Positions 34,646-43,172 are shown, counted from the first letter of the stretch. The stretch: DNA of 64,000 nucleotides from Tabrizicola_A sp964393035 (GCA_964393035.1 CAYMRX010000005.1:1-64000), one strand, 5' to 3'. The notes: generated from the letters alone by a model not told the origin. Numbers and translations: made by a program.

Positions 34646-34975
34646 GTGGGCCTGCACGCGACTGTCACACTTTGCCAGTCCTGCGCGCTTGGCCGTCAGG
34701 GCTTTGCCACCGAGCTTGGCGCGGCCATGGTCATGGCCTGCCTGCCGGTAAAGGTCGCCACGGTCGATTGCATGTCGGGATGCACAAGGCCGTCAACCTG
34801 TGCCTTTCGCAGCCCCGGCAAGACCGCCTATCTGTTCGGCGATCTGACTGAGCAAGATATTGAATCACTTGTTGTTTTTGCCAGACTTTACCTCGCTTCG
34901 CCCGATGGCGGGCTGGCCGATGCGCGCGTGTTGGGTGATCTGCGCTTCAAGGTGATTGCCCGCATTCCGGCCTGA
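34646..34975 (+). CDS. DUF1636 family protein (copy 2)
   Basis: 109 residues with GTG start at 34646, 5 bp after cobA. It shares with copy 1 (21638) the N-terminal CxxC (TLCQSCALGRQG), the C-rich VDCMSGCTRPSTCAF and the GKTAYLFGDLTEQDIESL stretch, and ends with the same KVIARIPA-type tail. The Cys spacing suggests a metal site. Function unknown; it closes the cob operon that copy 1 opens, and precedes riboswitch 4 and cbtBA. Confidence 0.78.
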   Translation: MGLHATVTLCQSCALGRQGFATELGAAMVMACLPVKVATVDCMSGCTRPSTCAFRSPGKTAYLFGDLTEQDIESLVVFARLYLASPDGGLADARVLGDLRFKVIARIPA

Positions 34976-35004
34976 CCTGAGCCCGATAAAGCTTGACCGG
35001 ATTT

Positions 35005-35222
35005 CCGCCGTGGTGGTAACTGGATCGGCAAGGTGTCCGATCAGACGCAAAGCGTTCGGACTGAAACGGGAATGGGGAAAGGGTGGACCGATCACGGCAC
35101 CTCAAGCCCCAACCGCCCCCGCGACTGTAAGCGGAGAGCGGCTTTCCACAAAGCCACTGGTCCTTCGGGGCCGGGAAGGCGGAAAGCAGGCTACGACCCG
35201 CGAGTCAGGAGACCGGCCATGC
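35005..35222 (+). ncRNA. Cobalamin riboswitch 4 (cbtBA)
   Basis: Core: ACGGGAATGGGGAAAGGGTGG region, CCGCCCCCGCGACTGTAAGC (35114-35133), AAGCCACTGGTCC, GGGAAGGCGG and the B12 box GCGAGTCAGGAGACCGGCC (35200-35218). It lies 50 bp upstream of the tiny cbtB gene, so the second cobalt transporter is also under cobalamin control. Confidence 0.92.
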
Positions 35223-35267
35223 GCTAACGGTAACACAGCCGTCGGGTGTGACGGCAAGGAGATGAAG

Positions 35268-35444
35268 ATGACCATGAAATCTGGTGCCCTGCACGCAACC
35301 TCGCAAACCTCGGCCCTCGTGTCGGTGCTGTTCGTCGCTTTTGTCGGCGCGGCGCTGCTGTTCACGGCGGGTCTCGCGCAGTCCTCGACGCTGCATGACG
35401 CCGCGCATGACGTGCGCCACGCCACTGGCTTTCCCTGCCACTGA
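35268..35444 (+). CDS. cbtB: Cobalt transporter subunit CbtB
   Basis: 58 residues: one hydrophobic helix (SALVSVLFVAFVGAALLFTAG, about 15-35) followed by a periplasmic His-rich tail, HDAAHDVRHATGFPCH. That layout, the size and the position before cbtA define CbtB. The ATG at 35268 has AAGGAG six bases upstream; the in-frame ATG at 35262 is too close to it. Confidence 0.88.
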   Translation: MTMKSGALHATSQTSALVSVLFVAFVGAALLFTAGLAQSSTLHDAAHDVRHATGFPCH

Positions 35445-35456
35445 CATCTGGCCAGA

Positions 35457-36245
35457 ATGATTCAGAAAATGTTGGCCAGCGCGATGTTCGCTGGCGTTGT
35501 GGCGGGGTTGCTTGCGACCCTGCTGCAATTCGCATTTGTCCAAAAGCCGCTGCTTCTGGCCGAAGAATATGAAACTGGCAATCTCGTGCATTTCCAGGGC
35601 GTCGTGCCTGCGGAAACTGGCCATGATGCCGACGCGGCCGCAGGGGCCGAACAAGTGGGGCAGGAGACTGCCGCCCATGATGCTGCGACCCACACGCATG
35701 ATGATGGCGGCCATGAGGAAGATGGCGAAGGCGCTGCGCCCTCGACCCTGAAGCGCAATGCACTGACCGGGTTGTTCCTGTTGCTGGTCTATACCGCCTA
35801 TGCGGCTATTCTGGTTGCCGGGTTCGGCTTGGCTCTGGTCTACGGGCGCCGCATTGACGCGCGCGAGGGGCTGTTGTGGGGCATCGCCGGTTTTGCGGCC
35901 TTCCAGCTTGCCCCGGCGGTTGGGCTGGCGCCAGAACTGCCGGGCATGCTGGCCGCCGAGACTGGCCCACGCCAGATCTGGTGGCTGGTCACGGTGCTGG
36001 CCACAGCGACCGGGCTGGGCCTGCTGGCCTATGGGCGCGGCCTGCTGGTTGTCGCGCTTGCCGTGGCCCTGCTCGCCGCCCCGCACCTGATCGGGGCACC
36101 CACGGTTGAGACCTATGCCGGTGTGGTGCCACCCGAACTGGCGGCCAGCTTTGCAGCCCGGGTTCTGGGCGTGGGCCTTGCGGTCTGGGCTGTTCTGGGA
36201 TGGACGGCGGGCGCGCTCTGGTCCAAAGAGATCGCGACCGGCTGA
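35457..36245 (+). CDS. cbtA: Cobalt transporter subunit CbtA
   Basis: 262-residue membrane protein with about five hydrophobic segments (8-30, 108-130, 139-160, 173-215, 240-257). The loop after the first helix is acidic and His-rich (ETGHDADAAAG, AAHDAATHTHDDGGHEED; about 53-88), likely metal-binding. Adjacent to cbtB and riboswitch-controlled. A GC hairpin follows the stop. It provides a second route for cobalt besides CbiMNQO. Confidence 0.88.
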   Translation: MIQKMLASAMFAGVVAGLLATLLQFAFVQKPLLLAEEYETGNLVHFQGVVPAETGHDADAAAGAEQVGQETAAHDAATHTHDDGGHEEDGEGAAPSTLKRNALTGLFLLLVYTAYAAILVAGFGLALVYGRRIDAREGLLWGIAGFAAFQLAPAVGLAPELPGMLAAETGPRQIWWLVTVLATATGLGLLAYGRGLLVVALAVALLAAPHLIGAPTVETYAGVVPPELAASFAARVLGVGLAVWAVLGWTAGALWSKEIATG

Positions 36246-36261
36246 ACGCCATGACACCAAC

Positions 36262-36296
36262 TGCCGCCGCGGGTCTGTTTACGCCCCGCGGCGGCG
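36262..36296 (+). terminator. Hairpin between cbtA and cobF
   Basis: TGCCGCCGCGGG (36262-36273) pairs with CCCGCGGCGGCG (about 36284-36296) around a 10-base loop. There is no T run. It could reduce read-through from the riboswitch-controlled cbtBA into cobF. Confidence 0.55.
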
Positions 36297-36315
36297 GGAA
36301 CCATAGAGTTTTCTC

Positions 36316-37080
36316 ATGATCGACCTGACCCTGATCGGCATCGGCACCGGCAACCCGGACCATGTGACGCTGGAAGCCGCCAAGGCGATGAACGCCGCTG
36401 ACCTGATCCTGATCCCGCTCAAGGGCGAGGACAAGGCCGATCTGGCCGGGTTGCGGTTGGACATCTGCCGGTCCTGCGTGACCAATCCGGCGACGCGGAT
36501 CGAAAGCTTTGATCTGCCGGTGCGTGACCCCGGCACCCCCGATTATCTGCGCCGGGTGAACGATTGGCATGATGAGATCGCGGCGGTTTGGGCCGCCTCG
36601 ATCACCGCGCATCTGGGGCAGGGCGGCGGGACAAAGGTGGCCTTTCTGGTATGGGGCGACCCGTCACTTTATGACAGCACCCTGCGCATCGCCGAGCGGC
36701 TTGCCCGCCAGATGCCGCTGCGGTTGAAGATTATTCCCGGCATCACCGCGATCCAGACGCTATGTGCGGCGCATGCCATCCCGCTGAATGATCTTGCGGC
36801 CCCCGTCACCATCACCACCGGCCGCCGCTTGCGGGAGGTCGGCTGGCCCGAGGGCGCCGACACGGCCGTTGTCATGCTGGACAGCGGCGGGGCCTTTGCC
36901 GCGTTGGACCCGGCCGGGGTGACGATCTGGTGGGGCGCTTATGTCGGGATGGAAAACCAGATCCTGCTGTCCGGGCCTTTGGCGGAGATGGCCGATGTCA
37001 TCACCCAAACCCGCGCCAAAGCCCGCGCCGATCATGGCTGGATCATGGATATCTACCTGATGCGGCGGAGTATCCGCTAA
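36316..37080 (+). CDS. cobF: Precorrin-6A synthase (deacetylating)
   Basis: 254-residue SAM methylase (C1 methylation with loss of acetate), specific to the aerobic pathway. LIGIGTGNPDHVTLEAAKAM, VAFLVWGDPSLYDSTLRIAE, IIPGITAIQTLCAAHAIPLND and the C-terminal GWIMDIYLMRRS are CobF-type. It stands apart from the other methylase genes, after cbtBA and a hairpin. A weak hairpin (37088-37106) follows, overlapping the end of the convergent gene. Confidence 0.93.
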   Translation: MIDLTLIGIGTGNPDHVTLEAAKAMNAADLILIPLKGEDKADLAGLRLDICRSCVTNPATRIESFDLPVRDPGTPDYLRRVNDWHDEIAAVWAASITAHLGQGGGTKVAFLVWGDPSLYDSTLRIAERLARQMPLRLKIIPGITAIQTLCAAHAIPLNDLAAPVTITTGRRLREVGWPEGADTAVVMLDSGGAFAALDPAGVTIWWGAYVGMENQILLSGPLAEMADVITQTRAKARADHGWIMDIYLMRRSIR

Positions 37081-37087
37081 GTCGGAA

Positions 37088-37106
37088 AGGGGCGGCTCAC
37101 GCCTCT
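37088..37106. terminator. Possible bidirectional hairpin between convergent genes
   Basis: AGGGGCG (37088-37094) pairs with CGCCTCT (37100-37106), five-base loop. It lies between the cobF stop and the stop of the minus-strand receiver-like gene, which it overlaps. Confidence 0.4.
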
Positions 37107-37699
37107 GAGGTTTCCAGGCTCGGTTCGGCTTGGCCGGGGGCGCTGAGGGCTGGAATGATGGTTTCCGGGCCGCGGTTCATCTCGGCGTCAAGGTCTTTGA
37201 CGCGGCGCTGCCATGCCTCGTTGTTTTCCAGCGCATTCTGGATGGCGACTTTCAGGTCCGAGGCCAGACAAGGCAAGGCCAGTGAGACATCGCAGATCGG
37301 CAGGCGTTCCTGGGTAAAATCATGCGCTGGCATGCGGGTCGAGGCGAGGATCACGGGCAGGTCGGGATGGGCGCGTCGCAGGATCAGCAGGGGGCGGATC
37401 ACAGCGGAAATGCCGCCAAAGCCCTCGATCTCGACGATCACCATCGACCAGTATTCAATGGGCATGCCGAGCAGATCCTGAATCTGCCGCAGGTCGGAGC
37501 ATACAACCACATCGCAGCCTTGGCCGCGCAGGATCTCAATCTGGAAGGTCAGGGCGGCCGCATCAGCCGTCAGCACCAGCACCGGGTCTGCGGTCATCGC
37601 GGTGCGCGGCTCCGTGCGCCGTTGGTGCGATTTGAAAAGCCGCACGGCACCTCCGCCGCTTTCCAATGTGGCGCTGGGATCTCCCGACATGCTGTTCAC
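37097..37699 (-). CDS. Degenerate receiver-domain protein A
   Basis: About 200 residues; GTG start at 37699 with AAGGGG nine bases upstream (an ATG three codons in is also possible). Residues 37-150 follow the CheY-like fold: PVLVLTADAAALTFQIEIL, the beta-3 strand WSMVIVEIEGFGGISAV and LPVILASTRM. The usual acidic pair after beta-1 is absent and the phosphoacceptor Asp position reads Glu (VIVEIEG), so normal phosphorylation is unlikely. No output domain is seen. It is paralogous to the next minus-strand gene (shared ERLPICDV/ERLAIADV block). Function unknown. Confidence 0.72.
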   Translation of the reverse strand: MNSMSGDPSATLESGGGAVRLFKSHQRRTEPRTAMTADPVLVLTADAAALTFQIEILRGQGCDVVVCSDLRQIQDLLGMPIEYWSMVIVEIEGFGGISAVIRPLLILRRAHPDLPVILASTRMPAHDFTQERLPICDVSLALPCLASDLKVAIQNALENNEAWQRRVKDLDAEMNRGPETIIPALSAPGQAEPSLETSEA

Positions 37700-37986
37700 A
37701 GTTTTGCGCCCCTTGTAAACCGGGCCAACTCAAACGAGTGGCAATAGATCAACCCATGCCGTGATTGTCCGCTATTGGAGATTGGCAATCAAACTCGCAT
37801 CAGGTATCCAGTTCACCCAAAGGATAATCTTCGCTATCCAAGGATAGTATTTATCCTTTTGGCGGGATTCGACGTCACTTTGAGATTCTGTATCTACCTT
37901 GGATTGTTCTTGTGGAACCCGCACACCACCGAGAAATGATACCCGTGGCGAGGCGCCCATCACCGAAACCGGTCTTCGGGAGGATG
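37700..37986. other. Spacer between the two receiver-like genes
   Basis: 287 bp with noticeably lower GC than the neighbours. It holds only short overlapping reading frames and no RNA or repeat that I recognise. It presumably contains the promoter of receiver-like gene A (minus strand). Confidence 0.5.
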
Positions 37987-38598
37987 TTACGGCAGACGGG
38001 CTGCGTTTCGATCCTGCCAGACCTGATTGTTGATCGGTGCTTCTGCCAAGGCCAGATCCAGACGCGACAAGGAAACCGGGCCGCGAAGCGTAACGTCGGC
38101 AATGGCCAGGCGCTCGGTCGAGAAGTCGTCCACGGCACTTTCATCGCTGATGAGAATGACGGGCGTTGTCTGATGCCGCAGGCGGAATGCGATCAGGTCA
38201 GATGCCACCGAGGCGATGCCGCCGCAGCTGTCCAGATCAACAATCGCAAGACCAATCGGTTGGTTTGATGTGGAAATCTTCAGATTTGCCTGCCGTAGCG
38301 ATTCAATGGAGCTGAGATCGACAGCGTTTTCCGTCAACCAGTGCTTCAACCGGATTTGACGTTCCCGCGGGTCGATCAACAGAACGGTGCTGCCATGAAA
38401 CGCATCGGCATAGGACAGGGTGCCCGGCCCGATCTGGCTGTCGCTCAGCTTGCGGGCAACCACATGGTCAAGGGCGGCCTCTTGAAGGTCGGATGCAAAC
38501 GAGAGGCGCGCCACATTGCCCGCCCTTGCTTTCAGGCTTTTCGCTAGGTGGGAAAAAAAATTCCCGTCAGATTTCTTCATTGCAATGGCATTTGACAT
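37987..38598 (-). CDS. Degenerate receiver-domain protein B
   Basis: About 203 residues from the ATG at 38598 (GAGG ribosome site). The first 75 residues are a non-receiver segment. Then a CheY-like region follows: STVLLIDPRERQIRLKHWL, the beta-3 strand LAIVDLDSCGGIASV with an Asp available, and TPVILISDESAVDDFSTERL. The acidic pair after beta-1 is reduced to one Asp. The order and the block STERLAIADVTLRGPV match protein A, so the two are duplicates. No DNA-binding domain. Probable partner of the neighbouring kinases; unproven. Confidence 0.7.
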   Translation of the reverse strand: MSNAIAMKKSDGNFFSHLAKSLKARAGNVARLSFASDLQEAALDHVVARKLSDSQIGPGTLSYADAFHGSTVLLIDPRERQIRLKHWLTENAVDLSSIESLRQANLKISTSNQPIGLAIVDLDSCGGIASVASDLIAFRLRHQTTPVILISDESAVDDFSTERLAIADVTLRGPVSLSRLDLALAEAPINNQVWQDRNAARLP

Positions 38599-38748
38599 GG
38601 GGCACCTCGAACTTCTGGTCAAGTTTCCCTCGCGCCGACGCGCAGGTCACGTGCAATCTTGATAAAATTTACTCACTTTGGATAGATATCTCTCGTTAGA
38701 GTGGTTTTTGAGGTGCCGTATTCGGCGACATCTCGCTTATATCAATCA

Positions 38749-38991
38749 ATGGATAGGCGACAGTCTCACCCGAAATATTGGGGGGCGGGTGGTGTGGGCG
38801 TACCTTCATACATGCAACTTGGAGGGTATGCCTTGGTAGGCTTGGTGATAGCAGCTGCGATCGGAGGCTTGGCTTTGGGTGTTGCCGCGCTTGCCGGAGT
38901 GGGCGGAGCTGCGCTGACCGTGATCTATGCGGCAAGTTTCGTTCCGGTGGCCCTGGTCCTGCTGTGGCCCCGGCACGCACGGCGGGACTGA
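38749..38991 (+). CDS. Small hypothetical membrane protein
   Basis: 80 residues if started at the ATG 38749 (MDRRQSHPKYWGAGGVG). Two hydrophobic helices are predicted: GGYALVGLVIAAAIGGLALG and VGGAALTVIYAASFVPVALVLL, ending WPRHARRD. No family recognised. The frame is open from 38701 and an ATG at 38812 is also possible. The composition is compatible with a real gene but the support is modest. Confidence 0.4.
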   Translation: MDRRQSHPKYWGAGGVGVPSYMQLGGYALVGLVIAAAIGGLALGVAALAGVGGAALTVIYAASFVPVALVLLWPRHARRD

Positions 38992-39052
38992 CAGGCCGCA
39001 GGCAGCGGCTGCCAATCCGGTTGCGAGGGGCGTCATGCCCCCTGTCGGTCAA

Positions 39053-39685
39053 TCAGAAGGATGCGGACTCAACGATGCCGCTTTGCTCGGCAATCAGGGC
39101 GGCTTGAGTGCGGTTTTTCGCGTTCAGGCGCGAGCAGATCGAGCGCAGGTGCATCTTGATGCGGACCTCGGTCGATTCCAGGGCGCGGGCGATTTCCTTG
39201 TTGGTCTGCCCCTTGACCAAGAGCCGCAGGACGGACAGTTCCTTTTCGGAAAGCCGTGGGGCCTTGATGTCGACGGATTGCGGTTCGGCGACGGAGAAGG
39301 GCACGAAAATCTGGCCAGAGGCGATCAGTTTCAGCGTGCTGCACAGCGATTTCAGCGGCAGGGTCTTGGGGATATAGCCGCGCGCGCCGTTCAGAATGGA
39401 TTGCCGCACGAAAACTTCGTCAACCAGCCCCGAAAACACCACGACGGCGCCTGGTTCATTGGCTTTCACGATGTCCTCGACGCTGGACGGGCTGGCCATG
39501 CCGGGCATGGCGATATCGAGAAGCAGAACCGAGAAGGGGCCGAACTCGGCGATGGCATCCAACACGGAGGCCTTGTCCTTGGCTGTCTTGACGGGCGCCT
39601 CAAGTTCATTGCTGATGACATGTGCAACCGCATCGCGGACGATATCGTGGTCATCGGCGACCAGAACGGACAGCACTTCTGACAT
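39053..39685 (-). CDS. LuxR-family response regulator (NarL type) 1
   Basis: 210 residues. Receiver domain with VLVADDHDIVRD (acidic pair D11-D12), phosphoacceptor D57 in VLLLDIAMPGM and GARGYIPKTLP. The C-terminal LuxR helix-turn-helix is LSEKELSVLRLLVKGQTNKE followed by IARALESTEVRIKMHLRSIC. The ATG at 39685 gives the family N-terminus. Divergent from the SUOX-like/hybrid-kinase operon; the shared spacer holds a GTATC-AAAA-GATAC palindrome. Confidence 0.93.
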   Translation of the reverse strand: MSEVLSVLVADDHDIVRDAVAHVISNELEAPVKTAKDKASVLDAIAEFGPFSVLLLDIAMPGMASPSSVEDIVKANEPGAVVVFSGLVDEVFVRQSILNGARGYIPKTLPLKSLCSTLKLIASGQIFVPFSVAEPQSVDIKAPRLSEKELSVLRLLVKGQTNKEIARALESTEVRIKMHLRSICSRLNAKNRTQAALIAEQSGIVESASF

Positions 39686-39812
39686 TGGCCCAGCCTCAAG
39701 AGGGGGTGCTTGATCGCACCGCGTTGTTAAATAGTCTATCTGACATTGATGATAGTGTCCTTGGTGATAGTTTTCCAGCACTCGCGCACATGATCAGCGT
39801 AATTGCGCGCAG

Positions 39813-39826
39813 ATGTATCAAAAGAT
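39813..39826. promoter_or_regulatory. Palindrome in the divergent regulator spacer
   Basis: GTATC (39813-39817), AAAA, GATAC (39822-39826), with another TATGTATCG shortly after (39834-39842). It lies in an AT-richer 227-bp spacer between the LuxR-type regulator and the SUOX-like gene. A plausible binding site for one of the neighbouring regulators. Confidence 0.4.
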
Positions 39827-39912
39827 ACAAATTATGTATCGTAAGGGGAAATGGCGCATCTCGATGGGTGTGATAACCCGACGAAGGGTTTTTGTCTGTG
39901 GGTGAGGAAGTG

Positions 39913-40437
39913 ATGCTGTCCCAAGGATTGTTTTTGTCAAGCCGTATCAGGGCGTTCCTTGCTACTGGCATGCTATGTGCGGTGGCGATCACGGGGCCGT
40001 CGGCCCAAGTGCAGGCGCAAGAGGGTGTCTTGCTGACCATGACGGCCGGGACGGGCGAACCGCTGCGGCTGGATCTCGCTGCAATTGATGAATTGCCGCA
40101 GACGGAATTCTCAACGCATACCCAGTGGACCGAGGGCAAGATCAGGTTTTCCGGCCCGACCTTGAAGGATGTGCTGGAGCTGGCCGATCCTGAACTGAAT
40201 GCGGAAAGCGTCGTTCACCTTATCGCGGCAAACCACTACGAAGTGACACTGGACATGAGCCTCTTGGAAGACGATGCTCCCATCGTCGCGACCCGGATGA
40301 ATGGCAAACCCTATGGGACGCGGCAGAATGGTCCGTTGTGGGTTGTTTTTCCCTATGAGTTGGATTCACGGTATCAAACTGAAAGTGTCTATTCCGCCAG
40401 CATTTGGCAATTGATAGAGATTCGCATCGAAAAGTGA
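39913..40437 (+). CDS. Periplasmic molybdopterin-oxidoreductase-fold (SUOX-like) protein
   Basis: About 174 residues with a Sec signal peptide (IRAFLATGMLCAVAITGPSA, cleavage near AQVQAQ). The mature part shows the pattern of small pterin-binding-domain proteins: FSGPTLKDVLELA, HYEVTLDMSLLEDDAPIVAT and GPLWVVFPYELDSRYQ. The molybdenum-ligand Cys of true enzymes is not present, so it is likely a binding or sensing protein. I chose the ATG at 39913 after GAGGAAGTG. 42 bp upstream of the hybrid kinase, so co-transcribed and probably its periplasmic partner. Confidence 0.7.
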   Translation: MLSQGLFLSSRIRAFLATGMLCAVAITGPSAQVQAQEGVLLTMTAGTGEPLRLDLAAIDELPQTEFSTHTQWTEGKIRFSGPTLKDVLELADPELNAESVVHLIAANHYEVTLDMSLLEDDAPIVATRMNGKPYGTRQNGPLWVVFPYELDSRYQTESVYSASIWQLIEIRIEK

Positions 40438-40479
40438 ATCTTGGCCCGCCCTGACACAGGCGGCCATTGAAAGGTCCGG

Positions 40480-43086
40480 ATGTCCAATCTCGGCTCCAAA
40501 GACACTCTCTCGCCGCCGGAAAGCAATTGGGCGGTAGGCGGCTCATTGATCCTGTTCATCCTTTCGGCCCTTCTGCTTCTGGGGGTGCAGGGGATCACGC
40601 TTTATGACCGGTTTGCCAGAGCGTCCGAGGTCGGTCTTGACAACCATGTATGGATCTTTTCGCAGCTTGAGGTGGAGGCGAAGAACTTCTCCATCGCGCT
40701 TCTGGAGGGGATGACGACGGAAGGCGAGGGCCAGCCGGATGCGGCGCATGAACGCAAAATCCGCATGGCCTTCGACATCTATTACAGCCGCACACGGACG
40801 GCGACATCGGTTGCGCGTGAGGCGTTTGAAGATGCACGGGTGCGCAGCCGGTTCGAGTTGCTGGTGCAATCGAGTCAGGAACTCGCCAACCAGATGGACG
40901 CCAAGCCGCGGCTGACCGCGCAAGATGTGGTCGCGCTGCACGATGCCTTCAATGCCGATGTGCCATTCATCCGCAAAGTGGCCAATGCGGCGATGCTGGA
41001 TTCGATTTCGAACGCCGAAGAAGGGCGCGAGGCGCGGCACTGGATTTTGGGCCAGTTGCAACTGGTGATGGGTCTGGTGATCGTTCTGATGGTCCTGTCG
41101 GTGCGTCAGGCGATGAAGGTGACCCGCTCTGTCAGCCACCATGCCGCGGAAACCGCAAAGGTCGCCTCGCGACTGAGCCGAACGCTCAATGCCTCGTTGG
41201 ATGCGGTGTTGATCGTCAACGACGAGGGCAAGATCAAGGAGTACAACTCTGCCCTGAGCAACATCCTCAAGATGCAGGTGGGTGAAGTTATCACTGGCAT
41301 GGATGTCATGGATATCATTGCGAAAGAAGATCGCAAGGAAGTAAGCCAATTGATCGCGATGCTGCGGTTTGACGGGGCGTCTGGCCCCGCCGACATCGGT
41401 GTGGCGCAGCGGATCAATTCGCATATTTATGATGCCAATGGCGCGCTGTGCCCGGTCGAGCTTTCCTGTGCGATCGACCATTCGTTTGACGGCCGCTTTT
41501 CCTACATTGTCTTCATCCGGGATCGCTCGCAAGAAGTGGCCGCGGCCAATGTGCTGCGGGATGCCCGCGACCGGGCGCGGATGGATGCCAAGGCGAAAGA
41601 GCGGTTCCTGTCTGTGCTGAGCCATGAAATGCGCACGCCCTTGCACGGGGTCATCACCTCGCTGGAGCTGGTGCAATTGGGCGAGGTCACGGCCAGCGAG
41701 CAGGGGTTCTTGCAGACCGCATCGGCCTGCGCAAAGTCGGCGTTGACCCAGATCGACGATGTGCTGGCCCTGACGCGCAACGGTTATCTTGGCGATGCGG
41801 ACGAGCCGTTCCTGCCCTCAAAGCTGATCGACGAGATTGTCAGCGAAATCGTGCCGCTGGCGCTGGAGCGTGGCAACACCATCAGCGTCGTGGTGCAGGG
41901 CGATGCCAAGCAAAGCCTTATCAAGTCGAAAAGCCGCAGCTTCCAGTTGACGGTGCGCAATCTGGTTTCGAACGCGGTGAAATACACCAGCAATGGCGAA
42001 ATCGAAGTTACCCTGACGGCGCAGACCATCGCCGCGGGCCTGATCGCGGTCGAGGTTGCGATCAAGGATACCGGTATCGGCATCAGGCCGGTGGACCAGT
42101 CGCGGATCTTTGAAGAATTCGCCATGGTCGGCGACAGCGCGGCCGGGAAAGCCTCGGGCTTTGGGCTGGGCTTGTCGATTGCGAAATCCTCGGTCGAACG
42201 CTTGCGGGGCCGCATCGGAGTGGAAAGCGAACTGGGCAAGGGGAGCCGGTTCTTTTTCAGCTTCGAGGCCCCGGTGTCCGACAAGCCCGCCCCGGCCCCC
42301 AAGCTGGATGTCCTGATCCTGTCGGCCGCCACAAAGGCGGCGACACCGTTGAACATCCTGATCGTGGATGACAACCCAGTGAACCGTGCCTTGATGGCTG
42401 AAATGGTGCGGCGTCTTGGCCATCACCCCGAAATGGCACAGGACGGGACCATTGCGCTGACCATGGCGCGCGAAAAGATTTATGACATCATCTTGATGGA
42501 CCTGAGCATGCCGGGGTTGAGCGGCTTTGAGGCGGCCCGTCTGATCCGGCGCGAAAGCACCAATACCGACAGCCGGATCTATGCCCTGACGGCGCGTGAT
42601 TTGACGGAATGTCGCGACGAGGTGCGGCAGGCCGGCATGGAGGGCGCGCATCAAAAACCAATCAGCCTGTTGCAACTGCGAAATCTTATCGAGCAAGCCA
42701 TCCCGGCAAAACCGGATGTGCCGTCGCTGGCCTCCTTCCCGGTCCTGGAGAATTTCCGGGATGTGCTGGGTTTGATGGGGCGCGACATGACCCGCAAACT
42801 GGCCGCGGCCATGATGGAGGACACGGTCGAGGCACAAAAGACGCAGGCGAGGATGGGGGTGTCGGTCAAGGCAAGAATTGAGTCGGCGCATCGGGCTGGC
42901 GGCTCTGCGGCGGTGCTGGGCGCCACGCGGTTGGCCGAGGCATGGCGCAACGTGGAAACCGCCCTGCGCACGGAAGACAAGCCGGGATATGATCGGTTGA
43001 TGGTGGCGATTCCCAAGTATTTTGAGCAAACCCGCGCCGCCCTGTTGGGCGAAAATGCCCTTGGTCCCGAGGTTTCGACCGAATAG
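40480..43086 (+). CDS. Hybrid sensor histidine kinase (PAS-HisKA-HATPase-REC-HPt)
   Basis: 868 residues. Two membrane helices (about 18-42 and 188-210) bracket a periplasmic sensor region. A PAS domain follows (about 235-350), then HisKA with H382 in LSVLSHEMRTPLHG. The ATPase domain shows NLVSNAVKYTSNGEIEV and ASGFGLGLSIAKS. A receiver has D674 in IILMDLSMPGLSG, and a C-terminal HPt-like segment has H804 in SAHRAGGSAAVLGATRL. It thus carries a full phosphorelay, likely feeding a separate regulator such as the LuxR-type protein encoded at 43279. The signal is unknown. Confidence 0.93.
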   Translation: MSNLGSKDTLSPPESNWAVGGSLILFILSALLLLGVQGITLYDRFARASEVGLDNHVWIFSQLEVEAKNFSIALLEGMTTEGEGQPDAAHERKIRMAFDIYYSRTRTATSVAREAFEDARVRSRFELLVQSSQELANQMDAKPRLTAQDVVALHDAFNADVPFIRKVANAAMLDSISNAEEGREARHWILGQLQLVMGLVIVLMVLSVRQAMKVTRSVSHHAAETAKVASRLSRTLNASLDAVLIVNDEGKIKEYNSALSNILKMQVGEVITGMDVMDIIAKEDRKEVSQLIAMLRFDGASGPADIGVAQRINSHIYDANGALCPVELSCAIDHSFDGRFSYIVFIRDRSQEVAAANVLRDARDRARMDAKAKERFLSVLSHEMRTPLHGVITSLELVQLGEVTASEQGFLQTASACAKSALTQIDDVLALTRNGYLGDADEPFLPSKLIDEIVSEIVPLALERGNTISVVVQGDAKQSLIKSKSRSFQLTVRNLVSNAVKYTSNGEIEVTLTAQTIAAGLIAVEVAIKDTGIGIRPVDQSRIFEEFAMVGDSAAGKASGFGLGLSIAKSSVERLRGRIGVESELGKGSRFFFSFEAPVSDKPAPAPKLDVLILSAATKAATPLNILIVDDNPVNRALMAEMVRRLGHHPEMAQDGTIALTMAREKIYDIILMDLSMPGLSGFEAARLIRRESTNTDSRIYALTARDLTECRDEVRQAGMEGAHQKPISLLQLRNLIEQAIPAKPDVPSLASFPVLENFRDVLGLMGRDMTRKLAAAMMEDTVEAQKTQARMGVSVKARIESAHRAGGSAAVLGATRLAEAWRNVETALRTEDKPGYDRLMVAIPKYFEQTRAALLGENALGPEVSTE

Positions 43087-43172
43087 GCCGGCTGCCGCGC
43101 CCCGCACCGATGTTGCCTTGGGCGCGGTCAATGGCCGGCGTTTGTTCCTCTCTGTGATACAATCTAACGCGT

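Noticed and set aside
36316..37080. cobF as part of the cobW-cobA operon
   Set aside because: It is separated from it by riboswitch 4, cbtBA and a hairpin, so separate expression is more likely.
38701..38748. Extending the small membrane protein to the GTG at 38701
   Set aside because: The added N-terminus has no ribosome site that I can see and no hydrophobic or conserved feature.
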